Source of the DNA: Dipteronia dyeriana
Lineage: Eukaryota > Streptophyta > Magnoliopsida > Sapindales > Sapindaceae
DNA length: 64,000 nt
NCBI GenBank assembly: GCA_032871835.1
Contig: CM065296.1
Location: forward strand, 116,818,146 to 116,882,145
Reading direction: 5' to 3'
Made by a program: the position numbers and the translations under genes. A model generated the notes under the pieces. That model did not search any database, was not told the DNA's origin, and saw only the letters and a list, made by a program, of their open reading frames with translations. Shown here piece by piece: positions 44,600 through 57,529 of the stretch (the stretch's first letter is position 1; every line of letters starts with the position of its first letter).

Positions 44600-46860
44600 G
44601 ATTAGAAAACATTCATTTCGTTAATTCCCCTAAAAAAATTATTAATTTGAAATCTGAGCTTGACAGAACGAATAAATATGTGGCAGGTTTAGGAAAATTA
44701 GTGTTTGTCTTTATGACTTTTTTTTTTTATTATTTAAAATACTATATTTATTACGATATTAGTCGAACCCATATATCTATTTACGAAAATAAGGTACACT
44801 ACCATTTAAAAATTATTGGATATCTTACGTCAATCCCAATACATATTTTTAAAAGCCATGCTATTGGTACATTCACCGGTAAATTATTTATACTTCAATC
44901 TTTAAAGTATTTAGTTTTTTTTTTCTATTATTAAATTACTTAAAAAGATATATAATTTTTTTAATAAAATATTATATAAAGTAAAACTAATAAAACCTCA
45001 TTTTTCTTATTTCAAAACCATAATGTCATAGATTATTTTAAATCGCTGAATGTTTACTACTTTTATTTAGATTTTCTTTCAGTTCTTAGTCTAATGTTTC
45101 TCATATTTAATATTTAATGATTTTATTGTTTCGTATATTTGTTTTGTTTTTCTTTTCAAATTCTAAATACATGTTTGCTGTTTTATTTCTCTCGGTTTAT
45201 TTTCTTTCAGATCTTCCAGACATACTATGATTTATATCAATTCTTTTATAGATTTTATTTCGGATCTTACAAAGTTAGTTTAATTTTGTTTATAAAAAAA
45301 AACAACGAAATCGCAACCACTGACGAAACGAAACTACACCCAAACCGTGACTCAATCGCTCAAACAAATTATTAGGTGATCAATATCACACTCACGATCT
45401 ACCACTAACAATCCAATCGGTTATATGAAGAAAAAAAATCTCATCTAATAAGGATGATTTCACCATGAAATATAAATAAAACTGTATATAAATATTAGAG
45501 ATGAGAGATAAAAAAAAGATATGAGACGTATAAAGTTTGAAAAATAAGTAAAATGGTAATCCAAGATATAAATTAAAAATTGAATAAAACTATTTAATTT
45601 TATATAATTAAATTAAAATTTTAAAAAGTGAGATATAAATAGTGTGGAGATAGGAATAGCACCTCTCATTTTGAATGATGCAACTCAAAAGGTCAAATTA
45701 GGTATTAGATGAAACTTAGAGATCATCAGAATTATATTTTTAATCTTAAGATTTCATGATTTAACATGCTACCAGCCAAGCTTTTGACTTTTGACTTTTG
45801 ACCAACTCCACCGACGGTTACCATATAATGTATAGATATTGAAAATGACAATAATGATTTTTATTTTCTCTACTGGCGATAAAATGTTAAATTTTGGAAA
45901 GAAAAAAAATTGTATCTCAAAGGAGAAAATAAACCAAATCATATCGATTTTTATATCATAAAAATTCCATTGAATGAAGTTTGATTAGTTACACACTTAA
46001 ACCAACCACACCGGTTTTCATAATGAATTGTAAAATGACATTAATATTTTTATTAAAAAAAACAAGAGTCATTTAGTCTAATCTTTAAAACTATGTAAAC
46101 TAATATGATAATTGCTTAGATAACAAAGACATTTTATAAAAAATATACTATATATTTTTTTTTTATCAAACGTGATTGAAGAACTTGAAGAACTATTACA
46201 TTTATTTAACAAAGAATATGGATTGATATCCAAAAGCCGACCAATTCTGTCTAATCTTCAATCAGAATACTCTCTCACTAAATAACGTTTGAAATTGGCA
46301 AGTCAGTGACAATTAAGTTGTATTTATCAAGTATATATTAAAGGATAAAGGGTGGGATCGACAAAAATAGAAAGTTTTATGTTTTTATACCAATTATTTT
46401 CACACTATTTTTGGTAATTATGATTATTGTTAGAAGACATTTACTTGACTACTACTTGCTATTATTAATTGATACTCAATTTCACTGGAGTTAGAATTTA
46501 ATCATTTATTGAAAGTTGAAACCAATAATATTTTATGATTTTATCCACTTCCACAGTCCACACCACTGACCCACTACATAACTACAATACAAAATTTCTG
46601 TTAATATTTTTTTTTTTATCTATCTATCCAGGTTTCTAGATCAAGAAAATAAGGAGTTTTGACAATTTTTGGAGTTCACTTTTCAATACCATCTCTCTTT
46701 TAATAATTTATATTTTAAAAACACTAAAGTAAGTGATTTTTAAAAACTCCATTATTGTATACAATTTTAAATTATTTTTTTTAACTTTAACTTTTGGAAG
46801 ATTCTTTGAAGTTGTCCGAGATCTACTTCTCTCTAATTGTGTTAAAGTGAAAAACTATAT
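44600..46860. other. Gene-free AT-rich stretch with segmental repeat
   Basis: No exon is supported. 45695-46050 is the second copy of the 42300-42640 segment. The rest is AT-rich with poly-T and poly-A runs. Confidence 0.6.
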
Positions 46861-47815
46861 AAATTGAAATCCAAATTCATCTTCTTCTCTAACGACGTTC
46901 ATATAGTTACGTAAGATCATTCATCTTATCACTTTACGAATATCAAACAGATAAGATGAGTGATCTTATGTAACTTCGAAAAATGCAAATGTTGAGCAAT
47001 TGCAATTTAAAAGCAGAATCAACGAAACTCTGGACCACGAATGATACTTTGGGTCAAATATAATGATGACTCTCGCCTATCGAATGGACTTGATCAGTTT
47101 ATGAAGCTTATAAAAGCTTTTAGAAAACTATACCAGAGTCTCGGACAAAAGTCTCATAGAGTGTTTCAGAAGTCTCCGAGACTTCTATAACACTCGAGAG
47201 GCTTCTGTAACACTCTTCGGGACTTTTATAAGACTCTCTGAAACTTCTTTAATACTCTCCAAGACTTTTATCGAGTTTTACCGATCTGAGACTTCTGTCA
47301 CACTCTCCGAGACTTCTTAACACTCTCTATGACTTTTTTAACGCTTTTCGAGACTTCTATCAAACTTTATCAATCTGAGACTACTGTTACACTATTCGAC
47401 ACTTCTATCGAGCTTTGTAACACTCTAAGACTTCTAATGAGACTTTAGAACATGCTCCAAGACTTTCACTAACCTATTTACTGTTCATCATCTTCCTCAC
47501 TCGAAAATCCTAACCCTCAACAACTTTAACAATGGAAGATTCAAAATTGAAACCCAATTTGGGTTTTAAATTGAACAAAAAGCTTGACCCTCGAGTATGT
47601 CAACGCAGTGCCACTTCGTCGCCGTTCGAGTAATCGTTTGAGTTTCAATGAGAATTTCTCTCTTTACTTCATAATTATGTCATTGTAAACCGAATGAAAG
47701 AAAGCTGACGTGAAACAACTGTTGAGGGTATTTTTATCCGTTTACCATTATATGTTCATTTTAAACATAAGTTATTAAAACAGAGACAGTGTTTAAAAGC
47801 CAACTCCAAAAAGTG
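46860..47815. mobile_element. MULE remnant with short-repeat array (left end unresolved)
   Basis: 47095-47465 is an array of about 24-bp units (GAGACTTCTGTAACACTCTC and variants). To its right, 47758-47780 carries CATTTTAAACATAAGTTATT, the terminal core found at 15405-15435 and 61795-61820. This order of array, leader-like sequence and terminal core is the same as in the 8.5-kb MULE. No transposase remains, and no matching left end was found. Confidence 0.6.
46906..46974. repeat. 69-nt hairpin, 25-bp stem
   Basis: GTTACGTAAGATCATTCATC + TTATC pairs with 46950-46974 across a 19-base loop. The two differing positions become G-U pairs if one strand is transcribed. It lies about 120 bp left of the 47-kb array. 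Confidence 0.75.
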
Positions 47816-48880
47816 TAGTTTAATTTTTTAACTTTATCTAAACCATGTATATATATTTTTTAGGTTTTCGTAGGATTTGAGTCGCTGACTCGGTAATCAT
47901 TTAACTAATTTCTATTAATATTCTTATTAATAGGAGGGTTAGAATTCAATTTCTCTATATTTTTGCCTTCATTCTTCCTCCCAACATTTCATTTTTCTTT
48001 ATTTCTTTCTTTTTTCCTTTTTGTTTGCAAAAGAATTCATCAAAGGTTAGTTAATATAGAGAGCAATTTTAATTATAGGTGACATTGATGTGACATTAAT
48101 AATTTGATAGTATATAGTATGTACCATTTGAAAATGCCATTTAAACTAGACGTCTAGATCTCTACTTAATAAAAAACAAGTTACACCGATATCATGCTCC
48201 TGAGACGTATGAGAAGTGGTCGGGTCAAAGAATAAGTAAAGTTAAATCAGCGTTATTTCCTTCCAAATACATTTTCCCAGCTCGTAAACGTAGTTTATTG
48301 AGAATCACAGGCTGGGCCGTCTCCAGACATTTTACGGCCCGAGTCATTTAATGATATTAACAAAAATCGGGACACTATATAAAAATTAGAACGATGTTTA
48401 GGTATTGACTGGTCAGTACTCAAAATACCGACCCCACCAATGGGAGTGTAGCAAGTGTTTTTTGTTCTTTTACTTTTTACATTTATCTTAATAATTTGAT
48501 ATTGATTAGCTAGTACGAGAGTATTGTTTTAAAAATTATTATCACTAAAGAAAAGTTAGCAATTCAATTGGACTACGTTAACAAATAAAGTGGACTTCGA
48601 CGGAGTCACGGAATGAGTGGGTGACGATTTTTACTAGGTTAGCAAAATAATATTAGCAATTCAATTTGACTCTCTTTAAAAACTTAAAATCATTTGAACT
48701 CTCAAATAATGTAAAATTAAGTTTAATATGTTAGAATCAATTTGGTTTTGATGTTTATTTCTATAAAATAGAACTATATATGGATAATTGAACCCTTCTT
48801 ATACTAAAATAAATTGGACACGAGGCGCCAAAAGAAGAAGAAGTAGATTGGACTATTTGAGAGCCCTAGCAAAATGTTGG
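47816..48880. other. Gene-free stretch
   Basis: AT-rich intergenic sequence. 47870-47920 has a B-box-like tRNA-derived word. Nothing else is recognised. Confidence 0.5.
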
Positions 48881-51055
48881 GGTTTGCTATACATATGGAC
48901 CGACCCTGATCACGGGTTTCATGGAAGGTAAATTCCCAGTCACTTATTTGGGTGCACCTTTGGTTTATAGAAAATTGACTTCCCGGATCATGGGGGCTCT
49001 TATAGAGAAGATCAGAAAGAAAATTGCAGGCTGGAAATTTAAGTTGCTCTCAAAATGAGGAATATTGATTTTTTTTAAGACATGTGTTGTCTAGCATGCC
49101 TCTTCATTTGATGTCAGTCATTAATGCTCCGCTGGTTACGATTTCTCGTATTAACTCTCTTATTGCTATTTTTTTATGGGGAGAGGTGGAAGGTAAAAGG
49201 AAGATTCATTAGCGTTCTTGGGGGAAAGTTTGTAAACCTACCTCAAAAGGGGGTATGGGTTTGAGAGACCTCAAAGATGTTCAGAAATCTCTTCTTATGA
49301 AATTTGCCTTCAGATTGCTCACTTTTAACAATTTATGGTCAGGTTTTTTCAAGGCCAAATATTGCAGAAATGAACACATATTGGTAAGGAAGGAGAGACC
49401 AAATGACTCTCGGTTTTGGAGATATATGGTGGTCATCATACCGAAAGTTATGGACAATATTAAAATTTTGGTGCGAGATGGAAACTCTCCGTTTTGGTTC
49501 GATAGGTGGCTTGCTTCAGGCCCGTTATCTGTGCGCACTGAAGATATTTCAAACAGTATGATGTGTATTAAGGATTGCTGGATGAATAACAATTGGAAAT
49601 CTCATTTATTACGGGGATTTGGTTGGTGCCGATAGTACAATGAAAATTTTACATAATGTGCCTGCTGGTAAAAGAGGTCAAGATATAGTCATCTGGAAGC
49701 CTGCTCCTAACGGTAAATTCTCAACAGCATCATTATGGGAGGCAGTGAGAAGTCGAGGTGATAATTTTATATAGAATGATTGGTTTTGGCACTATTTATT
49801 GCCCAAAAGAATATCAATTTGTCTATGGAAATCCTGGTTCAGGTGTTTGGCAGTAGATGATAGAGTTTAGGCCAAAGGCATATCGATGGCTTCAGTGTGC
49901 AGAGAAGCCAGGAAAACATTGATCACATTCTGTCTTTAGGCGATTGGCTTCAGAGGTTTCGCGTCGGGCTAGTGTGGTGTCGGGGATTCCTTTCCAACGG
50001 GTTCTTTCATGGAAAAACAGAGTTACAAACTGGTTCCACTATACTCATAAATCGTCTATCACAAGTATTTTAATCGGATTGATTCCGTGCTTGATTATGT
50101 GGTGCCTCTGGAATAAAAGATGCAAAGCGAGAATGGAATGAGTGCAACAAAGTGTTGATTAGGTTTGGAGAAGTATTCAATACTGGGTTAGTTCATTAGC
50201 CAAGAACACTGGTTCTTTATGGAAATTGAAGACGCTGGACATTTCTAATATGAAGGAATTTCAAATGTAGCAAAAGAGGGTTTGTGTCAGGCCTGGAAAA
50301 ATTATCTCGTGGGCTAAACCTCCTTGGGGTTGGATAAAACTTAATTGTGATGGTAGTTGTAGGGGTAATCCGGGTAATTCAGGAGGTGGAGGTATTATTC
50401 GGGATTGCCATGGCATGGTGAAAGCGGCTTTTTCTAGCTTTCTTGGCAATGGTACGAACAATAGTGCAGAATTAAAAGCAATCCTGGAAGGAATTCGTTT
50501 GTGCAAACGTCTTCTTTATTTTAATGTGATTATTGAAAGTGACTCTCGAATTATTGTTGATTGGCTTCGGAAAGGTAGATGTACCTTGTGGTATCTTTGG
50601 GATTTCTAGGAGGACCTAGTGATAGAGCTAGAAAGGGTGAATTTCATGGTGCTCCATCAATACAGGGAAGGTAATAGCGCGGCTAATTTTCTTGCTAGAG
50701 ATGGAGAAATGGAAAAGAACATCATTTACGAAGAACAACATCTTTTACCATGTTCTCTCAAAGGTATCCTTCGGATTGATAGGTTGAGTCTCCCTTCCTT
50801 TCGTCAATAGTGGTTCTTATGTTTTTCTAGGTTTGTTTTCGTTGTTTATAGGCATGACTCTTTTTTTATCCTTTTTTTTTCTGGTTTTGTTTGTTATTGG
50901 GGTTGTTTTTTAGGGAGGATTTTGTTTTCTTTCTCTATAATCTCCAATTTGCTTGGTTTGTTTTCACGGTTTTCCTCCGCCATAAGTGAGGGCATCTCAA
51001 TAAACTTGGGGCGGGGTCACGAGACGAGTGGTTTCCGGCTCTTAAAAAAAAAAGA
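48880..51055 (+). mobile_element. 5'-truncated plant LINE (RT tail, zf-RVT, RNase H)
   Basis: The sequence enters in the reverse-transcriptase C-terminal region (GKFPVTYLGAPLVYRKL, IEKIRKKIAGWKFKLLS) and continues through GGMGLRDLKDVQKSLLMKFA. A zf-RVT block follows (VIWKPAPNGKFSTASLWEA.., LPKRISICLWKSWFRCLAVD). An RNase H domain then shows its acidic residues in place (LNCDGSCRGNPG, SAELKAILEG, IIESDSRII, NFLARDGE). Several stops and at least one frameshift (near 49080) break it. A GT-rich 3' UTR and an A-rich tail (about 51035-51055) close it. The endonuclease and main RT core are missing, as usual for truncated copies. Confidence 0.9.
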
Positions 51056-51184
51056 AAAAAAAAGGTTATAATCATCGTAAATAATAGTTTGTAAAATTAT
51101 AAAATTATGTACTTTATATTTTGATTCTACTAATTTTAAGTTTTTATAATTTCACCCCTACCTTTAAATATCTGGGTCCTCAAT

Positions 51185-51235
51185 CCTCATCTGCTGTGAG
51201 TCTCTCCCTCTTATTTCCTCCAACCTGTCAAGCAT
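51185..51235 (-). pseudogene. P450 exon-2 crumb
   Basis: On -, 17 codons read MLDRLEEIRGRDSQQMR, against [17 protein letters not shown] in the intact copies, in the stretch right after the exon 2 start. A possible decayed N-terminus lies to its right near 51440-51500 (ATGCAT next to AAGAAGAACAAA, as upstream in copies E and F). It marks the far edge of the P450 cluster. Confidence 0.45.
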
Positions 51236-51239
51236 ATAT

Positions 51240-52890
51240 ACAATCAAGGTAATGCCGTAATGGACACGGTTTCGGCTCTCAGCTCTCTGTAATTAAAAGA
51301 ATTTTGATGGTACAAGTTACAACTTATAAGTGCTTGTCTAGTACACAACACCCACATTAGAAATGAATCATATTATCAATAAATTGCAATAAATTGAAAA
51401 TATGATTCGAAAAGGGATCCCATATGTATAATATACAAATTTGAGAAGATATGAGATATCCAAGGAGAACAAACATCAAATAAGAAGAACAAAATGCATA
51501 GTAAAAATACTAAAATCACACATACGGGTTTTTTTATTATTATTATTAATGTATATATATATATATATATCTATCTATCGTTTGGAACTTTGTAATTAAT
51601 TAGTAGAAAAATTAAATAAAAGGGGAAAATTATTAGCTGAAATAGGGCCCCATTTCGTCTTAAGAGTGAATTTTTGGCGATTGTACGTACAACATATATA
51701 TATATATAATATTGTTCAATGCATCACAGCCATATTGCAGATCCTATTATTAAAACGTCATGTTTAACATACCAAGCATTTGACCAACCGACCAAAACTG
51801 CTACCATGTTATAGCTAGTTATATATTTCAAATATTGAAAACGAAATCAAGTTTTGTTTTATCATGTCTACGGATGAAACACTTGTTAATAACTTTAATG
51901 ATTAATCTCATCCAGAAGAAACAAACCAAATCCTGCCAAAATCATCTAAAAAAATCATGTTTAATTTGGACCATATTAATGCAACAATGCATGCTGATGG
52001 CCTGATGCCATAAAGATAAATGTTTTATGTTACGTTGTCTCCTTGTCAACTATTTCCTCCAACCCTTAATTTAGAACCTCATCGTTATTATTGTTGCAAC
52101 TTGCAAGCAAGTAAATATTGATATTTATTCGAAATATTTTCGACATTATTTCCAATATTTTCATTGAAATTGCCAAAAATTCCAGGACCCGTTATTATAA
52201 TCCAAAACTATATATAAAAATTTAGACTTAAAGACATTTGCAAACTACCATGCAAATATTTTTCATTAGGAATTTTCTCATTTTTCTTGTATGGGTGGCG
52301 GTAAACTTTATAAATCAGGACAAAACGCTATAAAAGAAAAATCACACAATTCATTTATTGACTTTAATTATAATAAATACATAAACAAGACAATGAATGT
52401 GATTTGACTTTTCTTTATGCTTTTCCCTTACGGGTTAAGAACAATTCTAACCGACTCATTAATTGAAGTTGTTGGAAAGGTTATATAAGCCACATTAGTA
52501 GATGTGGCGTCAATAAACTCGTTAAATAATATTCTTCAACCGTAAGAAATTCGTTCTCACTCTTCAATATTATTGAATGATTTCTCACTCTTCATACTTT
52601 ATTTTATTACTTTTTATAATCAAATGTATCTTAAGTCCTTAACAACTTTATATGATTTTAAATTTAACAACAATTCAATCGATGCTTTTATTAAAATAAT
52701 ATAAGACAATTTCTGTTTAAAAGAGTCTTTTAGAACGAGTCTATTTCATCACTTTTCAAATTATTACATAGGTAAATAGATAGATATTATAATGGTGAAA
52801 TTAGAAGAAGCTTTTAGGTTGTTCTAACATTACCCATAAAGAAAAATGCTTGCGTATGACACATGTTAACAGTGTTCTCTTATATATATA
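51240..52890. other. Gene-free stretch with third segmental repeat copy
   Basis: 51755-51940 is a diverged copy of the 42300-42640 segment. The remainder is AT-rich with (AT)n runs at 51553-51572 and 51693-51708. No coding exon was found. Confidence 0.55.
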
Positions 52891-53085
52891 TATATCAGTA
52901 GTTTTCCAGTCAGTGCGTACTGATATAAATTATATCAGTACATTTATGTGGACCATTGATTATGGAGAAATTTTGATAAGTGCATACACTTTGAGTCAAA
53001 GTATGTAAATCTAATGGTCCGCATCCAACGCACTGACGAATTTATATCAATACGTACTGACTTGAAATTTTATATATATATATTG
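52890..53085. mobile_element. MITE with CAGTCAGT ends, about 195 bp
   Basis: CAGTCAGTGCGTACTGATAT near 52907 is inverted as CAAGTCAGTACGTATTGATA at the right end (complement of about 53042-53063). AT repeats flank both sides. The right half also occurs at 1-135. Confidence 0.7.
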
Positions 53086-53460
53086 ATTCTCTCCTAAGAT
53101 CTCTTATTTTAATTTCGATAATGACTCTGATGAAATCACATCCATTTTTACAAATTTTAATCTAAATTTTTTAGAATGATATGTTCAATTAAATCTGTCT
53201 ATAAATAAAATTTAAGAATTTTTCAAACACTACAACTACTTTTATTGAATTTTCCTGTATTTTACCAATTTTTCTATACCTTCATATTTAACAAAATTGG
53301 ACAAATAGTTATACTATTTTAAAAATTTTAAAATTTTATTGATGGGTAGATATCATTCAACTTATCCTCTACGTAAAAATTTAGATCAAAAGTCATAGAA
53401 ATCAATATAATTTCGTCACAGTCCTTACCGAAATTAAAATAAAAGATCTCTTATAAGAAA

Positions 53461-53668
53461 ATAATAATAATAATAATAATAGACAATAATAGAGGATAAA
53501 TGAAGTGTATAACTTTTTTCTTCCCGTGTTTTATCCTAAGACTTTAAGAGGTTAATACTACCCAAAAGAGAAATGCTTCTCTTAGGCTATAGAATAACAA
53601 TGCCCTTCTTTGAATTATATAACAATAATAATAATAATAATAATAAAAATAATAATAAAAATAATAAA
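53461..53668. repeat. (TAA)n microsatellites
   Basis: Two ATA/TAA trinucleotide runs, 53461-53484 and about 53620-53668, are separated by ordinary AT-rich sequence. Confidence 0.9.
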
Positions 53669-54528
53669 TGAATGCTTACGTATGATGATGCGATAAAACC
53701 ATCAGCTAGGAAGGCAGACAAGGATGAGCAGGGAGATAACCATTAAAATGAGGGGACCAACAACAAGGCAGGACACATACATTATTGCCAACTCACCACA
53801 TTAAATACACAATTGGCAGACTTTGACCAGGACCCACTGAACCCCACGAGGCCTGTACAGATTTGACTAGTGAACAAGTTCACATCCATGCACACACCAC
53901 ACACATCCAAGAATGGCATGTTACATTTATATGTATTGGTAATCTACCAAGTACCAACATCACCCATATTCCAAAATCCAAGAAATCATTTCTCTGGAAC
54001 GAGACTGCCGCCGATTGCCTCCCCAAAACTCTTGCCAAAACACAACAAATCATAATGAATTGATGAACTGCACATCTTTCCAATTTTTCTTGTGCTTCGT
54101 CTAATTAAGTTTGGGATAAATATTATTAGACCGTCTAAGTGGACCGATTTGAAAGCGTTGAAACTTGAAGCACACACACGTGGGATGTCTCGAACAATTA
54201 AGAGAAACCCACTTAACATTCATTTGTATTTAGAAATTAGAACAAGTAGTCTAAATATTGTGCTGCCATTTGCTAAATGCTAATAAAAAGTTCCTGTACA
54301 CTCTTTTTTACTTCCCATTGACATTGATGATCGATCTCCCATAATAATATTGAAAACTTCTATATGCCTTGGAAAAGAAAAAATTACCAAAAACAATTAA
54401 GGATGATTGAAATTAATTGCAAAATAAATGAGAAGCAAAAGAGTTTTGACCACCACTTCTATGATTTTTCTAACTAGCTAATTAATTTTGTATTTTTGAT
54501 CAAAGCTGAAACATGTAATTAAGAGGGT
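53669..54528. other. Downstream region of the IDD gene, no gene seen
   Basis: Short frames overlap on both strands but show no family motifs. On -, the sequence just below the IDD stop (54528 downward) should be its 3' UTR; an AATTAATTGCAAAATAAATG-like stretch near 54410-54430 could include a polyadenylation signal. Confidence 0.4.
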
Positions 54529-56887
54529 CTATGGTGGTCCATTGGGGTTTCTCTTGTGTGCACCTGTAGTACTCCATGGCCTTTCCGGTGGACTTCCACT
54601 TCGCTGATGATGATGATCTACATATGGTCCAACATTGAAGTCACCATTGAAGGAAGAGAGCAAAGCTGAGAGTCCGCCATTAGAAGCCCCACTAGCTCCA
54701 ATGCCAATTCCAAGTCCAAGAAGATCAAGAGTGGGGTCCATATTCATGACGTCATTCAGACCAGGACTCAGACCAAGTCCAAGCCCAGCGTGGTTGTTCT
54801 CCTGTTTCACAATCACGTTGGAGGAGGAAGTAGGTGATGGAATTGCAAAGCCGCCGCCAAGCCCTTGAAAAAACGAAGACGGGTTCGATGAAGTTGCACC
54901 CATTTGGGCTGCTTTTTGAAGCAATGCGGTCGCAGACATTGCGGGTTGTTGTAGCGTCGACGGAGCGTAACGGATATGGTGATCTTGGCCGTCTGGTTTG
55001 GAGAAGAGTGATGAGCAGCCACCATTGTTGGAGAGATATAGAGATGGGGATGAGAGAGAAAGTGGAGTCGGTTCAATGGAGGATGAAGCTGATGGACAAT
55101 CAGAGCGAACCAATGCGCATATTTGATTAGAGAATGAAGAAGACGGTGTTGAGATTGCTGAAGATGCAAATACACTTGCAAAGACACTGGTGGCTGGAGT
55201 GGAGGAGCTGGAGGTTGCCGCCACCGGTGTTGGTGGTGACACACCCATTGGATTTTCAGGCATTTCTGTTAGAATTATGAACCAACAAAGAAAACCCATT
55301 AGAATCCATTAAAAATAAATGGAAAAAAAAAAACCGACTTTCAAAATTATAACTTTTAACAAATCATAGCTGGGATGGAGTAGTAGTGTATTAGATAAAG
55401 CAGTAACAACTTCAACCGCAAAACATCGATCAAACGTAAAAGCAGTAGCAATAATTGCGCTTTTTATGTCAATATTCTCCCTTTTCTTTTGGGTTTTTCG
55501 ATCTTTGTGCTTAATTTGTAATGGAGTAGTGGACTGTGCTCCAAACAAAATTAAGGATCTCTCTATATCAATCTATATGATGACTATATATCTTTCCATA
55601 CAGTCCTAGTCCTACCAAATTTGTAACTTTGTCCAGCCCGATGACACCCACTGGAAAACACCAACAAGCGACAAGATATCACGAAAAATAATAACAAAAA
55701 AAATACAAAAGAAAACTTGTAGATCGCATTAGTATTTTAGTAGAGAGACTGGCAGAGTTCTACAAAGTTCAACTTCAACCACAAAGAAAACGATAAACAA
55801 ATTAAAAAAAATCATGTTTTTATATGCTTAAATGCGACCAAACCAACTTCCAGTTACATGATTGGACTAAAACCAAATATATATAAAATATATTTACCTG
55901 AACTCTGAATTGACAAACTCGGAGACATCACTCCAGTTGACGGAGTCAACGGAGGTGGAGGTGGTGAAGACACAAGTATACTCACATTTGTCTGCTTATT
56001 ATTACTCAGTTGATCTGTTCCTGCAACCATAACTAGGGTTTGTGTAGTCCTCGCACTCTCTTCAGCCAACGCATCGCAAAACGCTCTATGAGTTATAAAA
56101 CTATCCCTCCTTCACCACCCAGAAAAAAATATAAAAATAAAAAACAATTAAAACCCAGAAAAAAAAAAGAAAAACAAAATAGACGCGATCACTCGAAGAG
56201 ATTAATTAATAAACCTGGAAAAAATAGTGCCACAATCGCATTTATACTCTCTGGTTCCACAAGTTTTCATATGAGCTTTCCAATCAGACTGTACTGCGTA
56301 TTTCTTCGAACACCTCTCGCACTTGTATTTCTTCTCTCCATGTTTTCTAGAGAAGTGTTTCTTGATTCCGGTAAGGTCACCGAGAGCTCTAGCTGGGTTA
56401 TGGTGTACGCAAGTGGGTTCTGGGCACACGTACACTTTCTTGCGGATTTCTTTCGAAGTTCGCTGTTTGAGCTTCCATGGCAAGTTATGGCCTCGTCGGT
56501 GGAGTTGAAGGTTTTGGTCGCGTTGAAATCCTTTGTTGCAGATCTCGCAAAGGAACCGGTTTGTTGCCAGTAAAGTTTTCGGCGATAAAGCGAGAACAAT
56601 AGAATCTGGATCTGAAAAAAAAAATTAAAAAAAAATCTGAATTTGAGAACCAAAAAGATTAAACTCTTTATCATTATTGAGTGTTAAAAAGAACAAATTT
56701 TTTTTTTGGGGTTTCGATAAAAGTTACCTGGCATTCCTGGGAGGTTACGCTTTTTCTTCTGCGATGTCACTGGTAATGGAATCATTTGAATCTCATCACA
56801 AACACCAGGACGCGATATACTACTCTCTCCCCCACCACCACCAGCTGTTGAAATCGCCATTGCTGATGAATTTTCAAACTCCGTCAT
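54529..56887 (-). CDS. IDD: INDETERMINATE DOMAIN C2H2 zinc-finger transcription factor
   Basis: Four exons join in phase to about 501 aa: 56887-56728, 56611-56215, 56109-55898 and 55265-54529. The hallmark ID domain is complete. It has a basic nuclear signal (KKKRNLPGMPDPD), finger 1 (FLCEICNKGFQRDQNLQLH..H), finger 2 (YVCPEPTCVHH..HFSRKH), finger 3 (YKCERCSKKYAVQSDWKAH..C) and finger 4 (YKCDCGTIFSRRDSFITH..C). The acceptor giving SRRDSF was chosen over one 3 bp downstream because the double Arg is invariant in the family. The C-terminal motifs MSATALLQKAAQMGATSSNP and TLDLLGLGIG are also typical. IDD proteins bind DNA in the nucleus, and several act with GRAS proteins such as DELLA, SHR or SCR; which partner applies here is not visible. 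No defect was seen. Confidence 0.95.
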
Positions 56888-57480
56888 TGTTTTTCACTTC
56901 AATAACTTTTCCTTTTTAAACTGTGGACTTCAAGATACTATAGTAACAAGCTAGGGTTTTGTTTAAAAGCTAATAATCTATTATGATAATTATGAAAATC
57001 TATAAAAAAAAATTATCTGCAAACCTCTGAAACCCACTTAAAGCTGAAATCTATCTACACACCTACCTACGACTGGAAGAAGAACAGTTTTGACTGAAAA
57101 CGACGCTGAAATTTTTTTTCTTGGAAAAACTCAAATTTGTGAAAGTAAGCTTTGAATTGCTCGGATTAATACGAAAATTGAGCTAGCTCGGAGATTATGA
57201 AACGGCAATTCGACTCAGTGAGTGAGTTGTGACCTGAGAGAGATTGGTCCCATTAGGCGGCTGTTTCGTTTCTGAGAGAGACACAGTGTGCGAGATACAT
57301 TACAAAAATAATACAGACCATTGGAGAGAGAGAGGAGCAGCACTGCAGCAGAGAGAGTTTGAAACTTTGAATAGTGAAACTGTGAAGAAAAAAGTAATAA
57401 AAAAATGATTAAAGCGGCGCCTGTTAACCATGGTTTAGTGAACTTAACTGTAGTTAAGCTACTGGCTGAGCTATGCATGT
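56888..57480 (-). promoter_or_regulatory. IDD leader and proximal promoter
   Basis: On -, CT-rich tracts (CTCTCTCTGCTGC, CTCCTCTCTCTCTCC at about 57325-57360, and CTCTCTCAG near 57235) mark a typical plant leader or core promoter. A possible leader intron between 56900 and 57230 cannot be excluded. No TATA box stands out. Confidence 0.5.
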
Positions 57481-57518
57481 CTCTCCTCTTGCTGGATGCG
57501 TATGCTAATCGGACCGTA

Positions 57519-57524
57519 CACGTG
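57519..57524. promoter_or_regulatory. G-box (CACGTG) upstream of IDD
   Basis: The palindrome ACACGTGT lies about 635 bp upstream of the IDD start codon, next to the CT-rich leader. bHLH or bZIP binding is possible but is inferred from the core only. Confidence 0.4.
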
Positions 57525-57529
57525 TAACA

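Noticed and set aside
53863..54283. Overlapping short frames downstream of IDD
   Set aside because: Frames on both strands compete, none has a recognisable motif, and the region is probably 3' UTR and intergenic DNA.
54813..55244. 143-codon frame overlapping the last IDD exon
   Set aside because: It is a +1 shadow of the low-complexity Ser/Pro/His region; the IDD frame carries the family motifs.
56040..56573. 177-codon + frame opposite the IDD fingers
   Set aside because: Antisense shadow of the zinc-finger exons.
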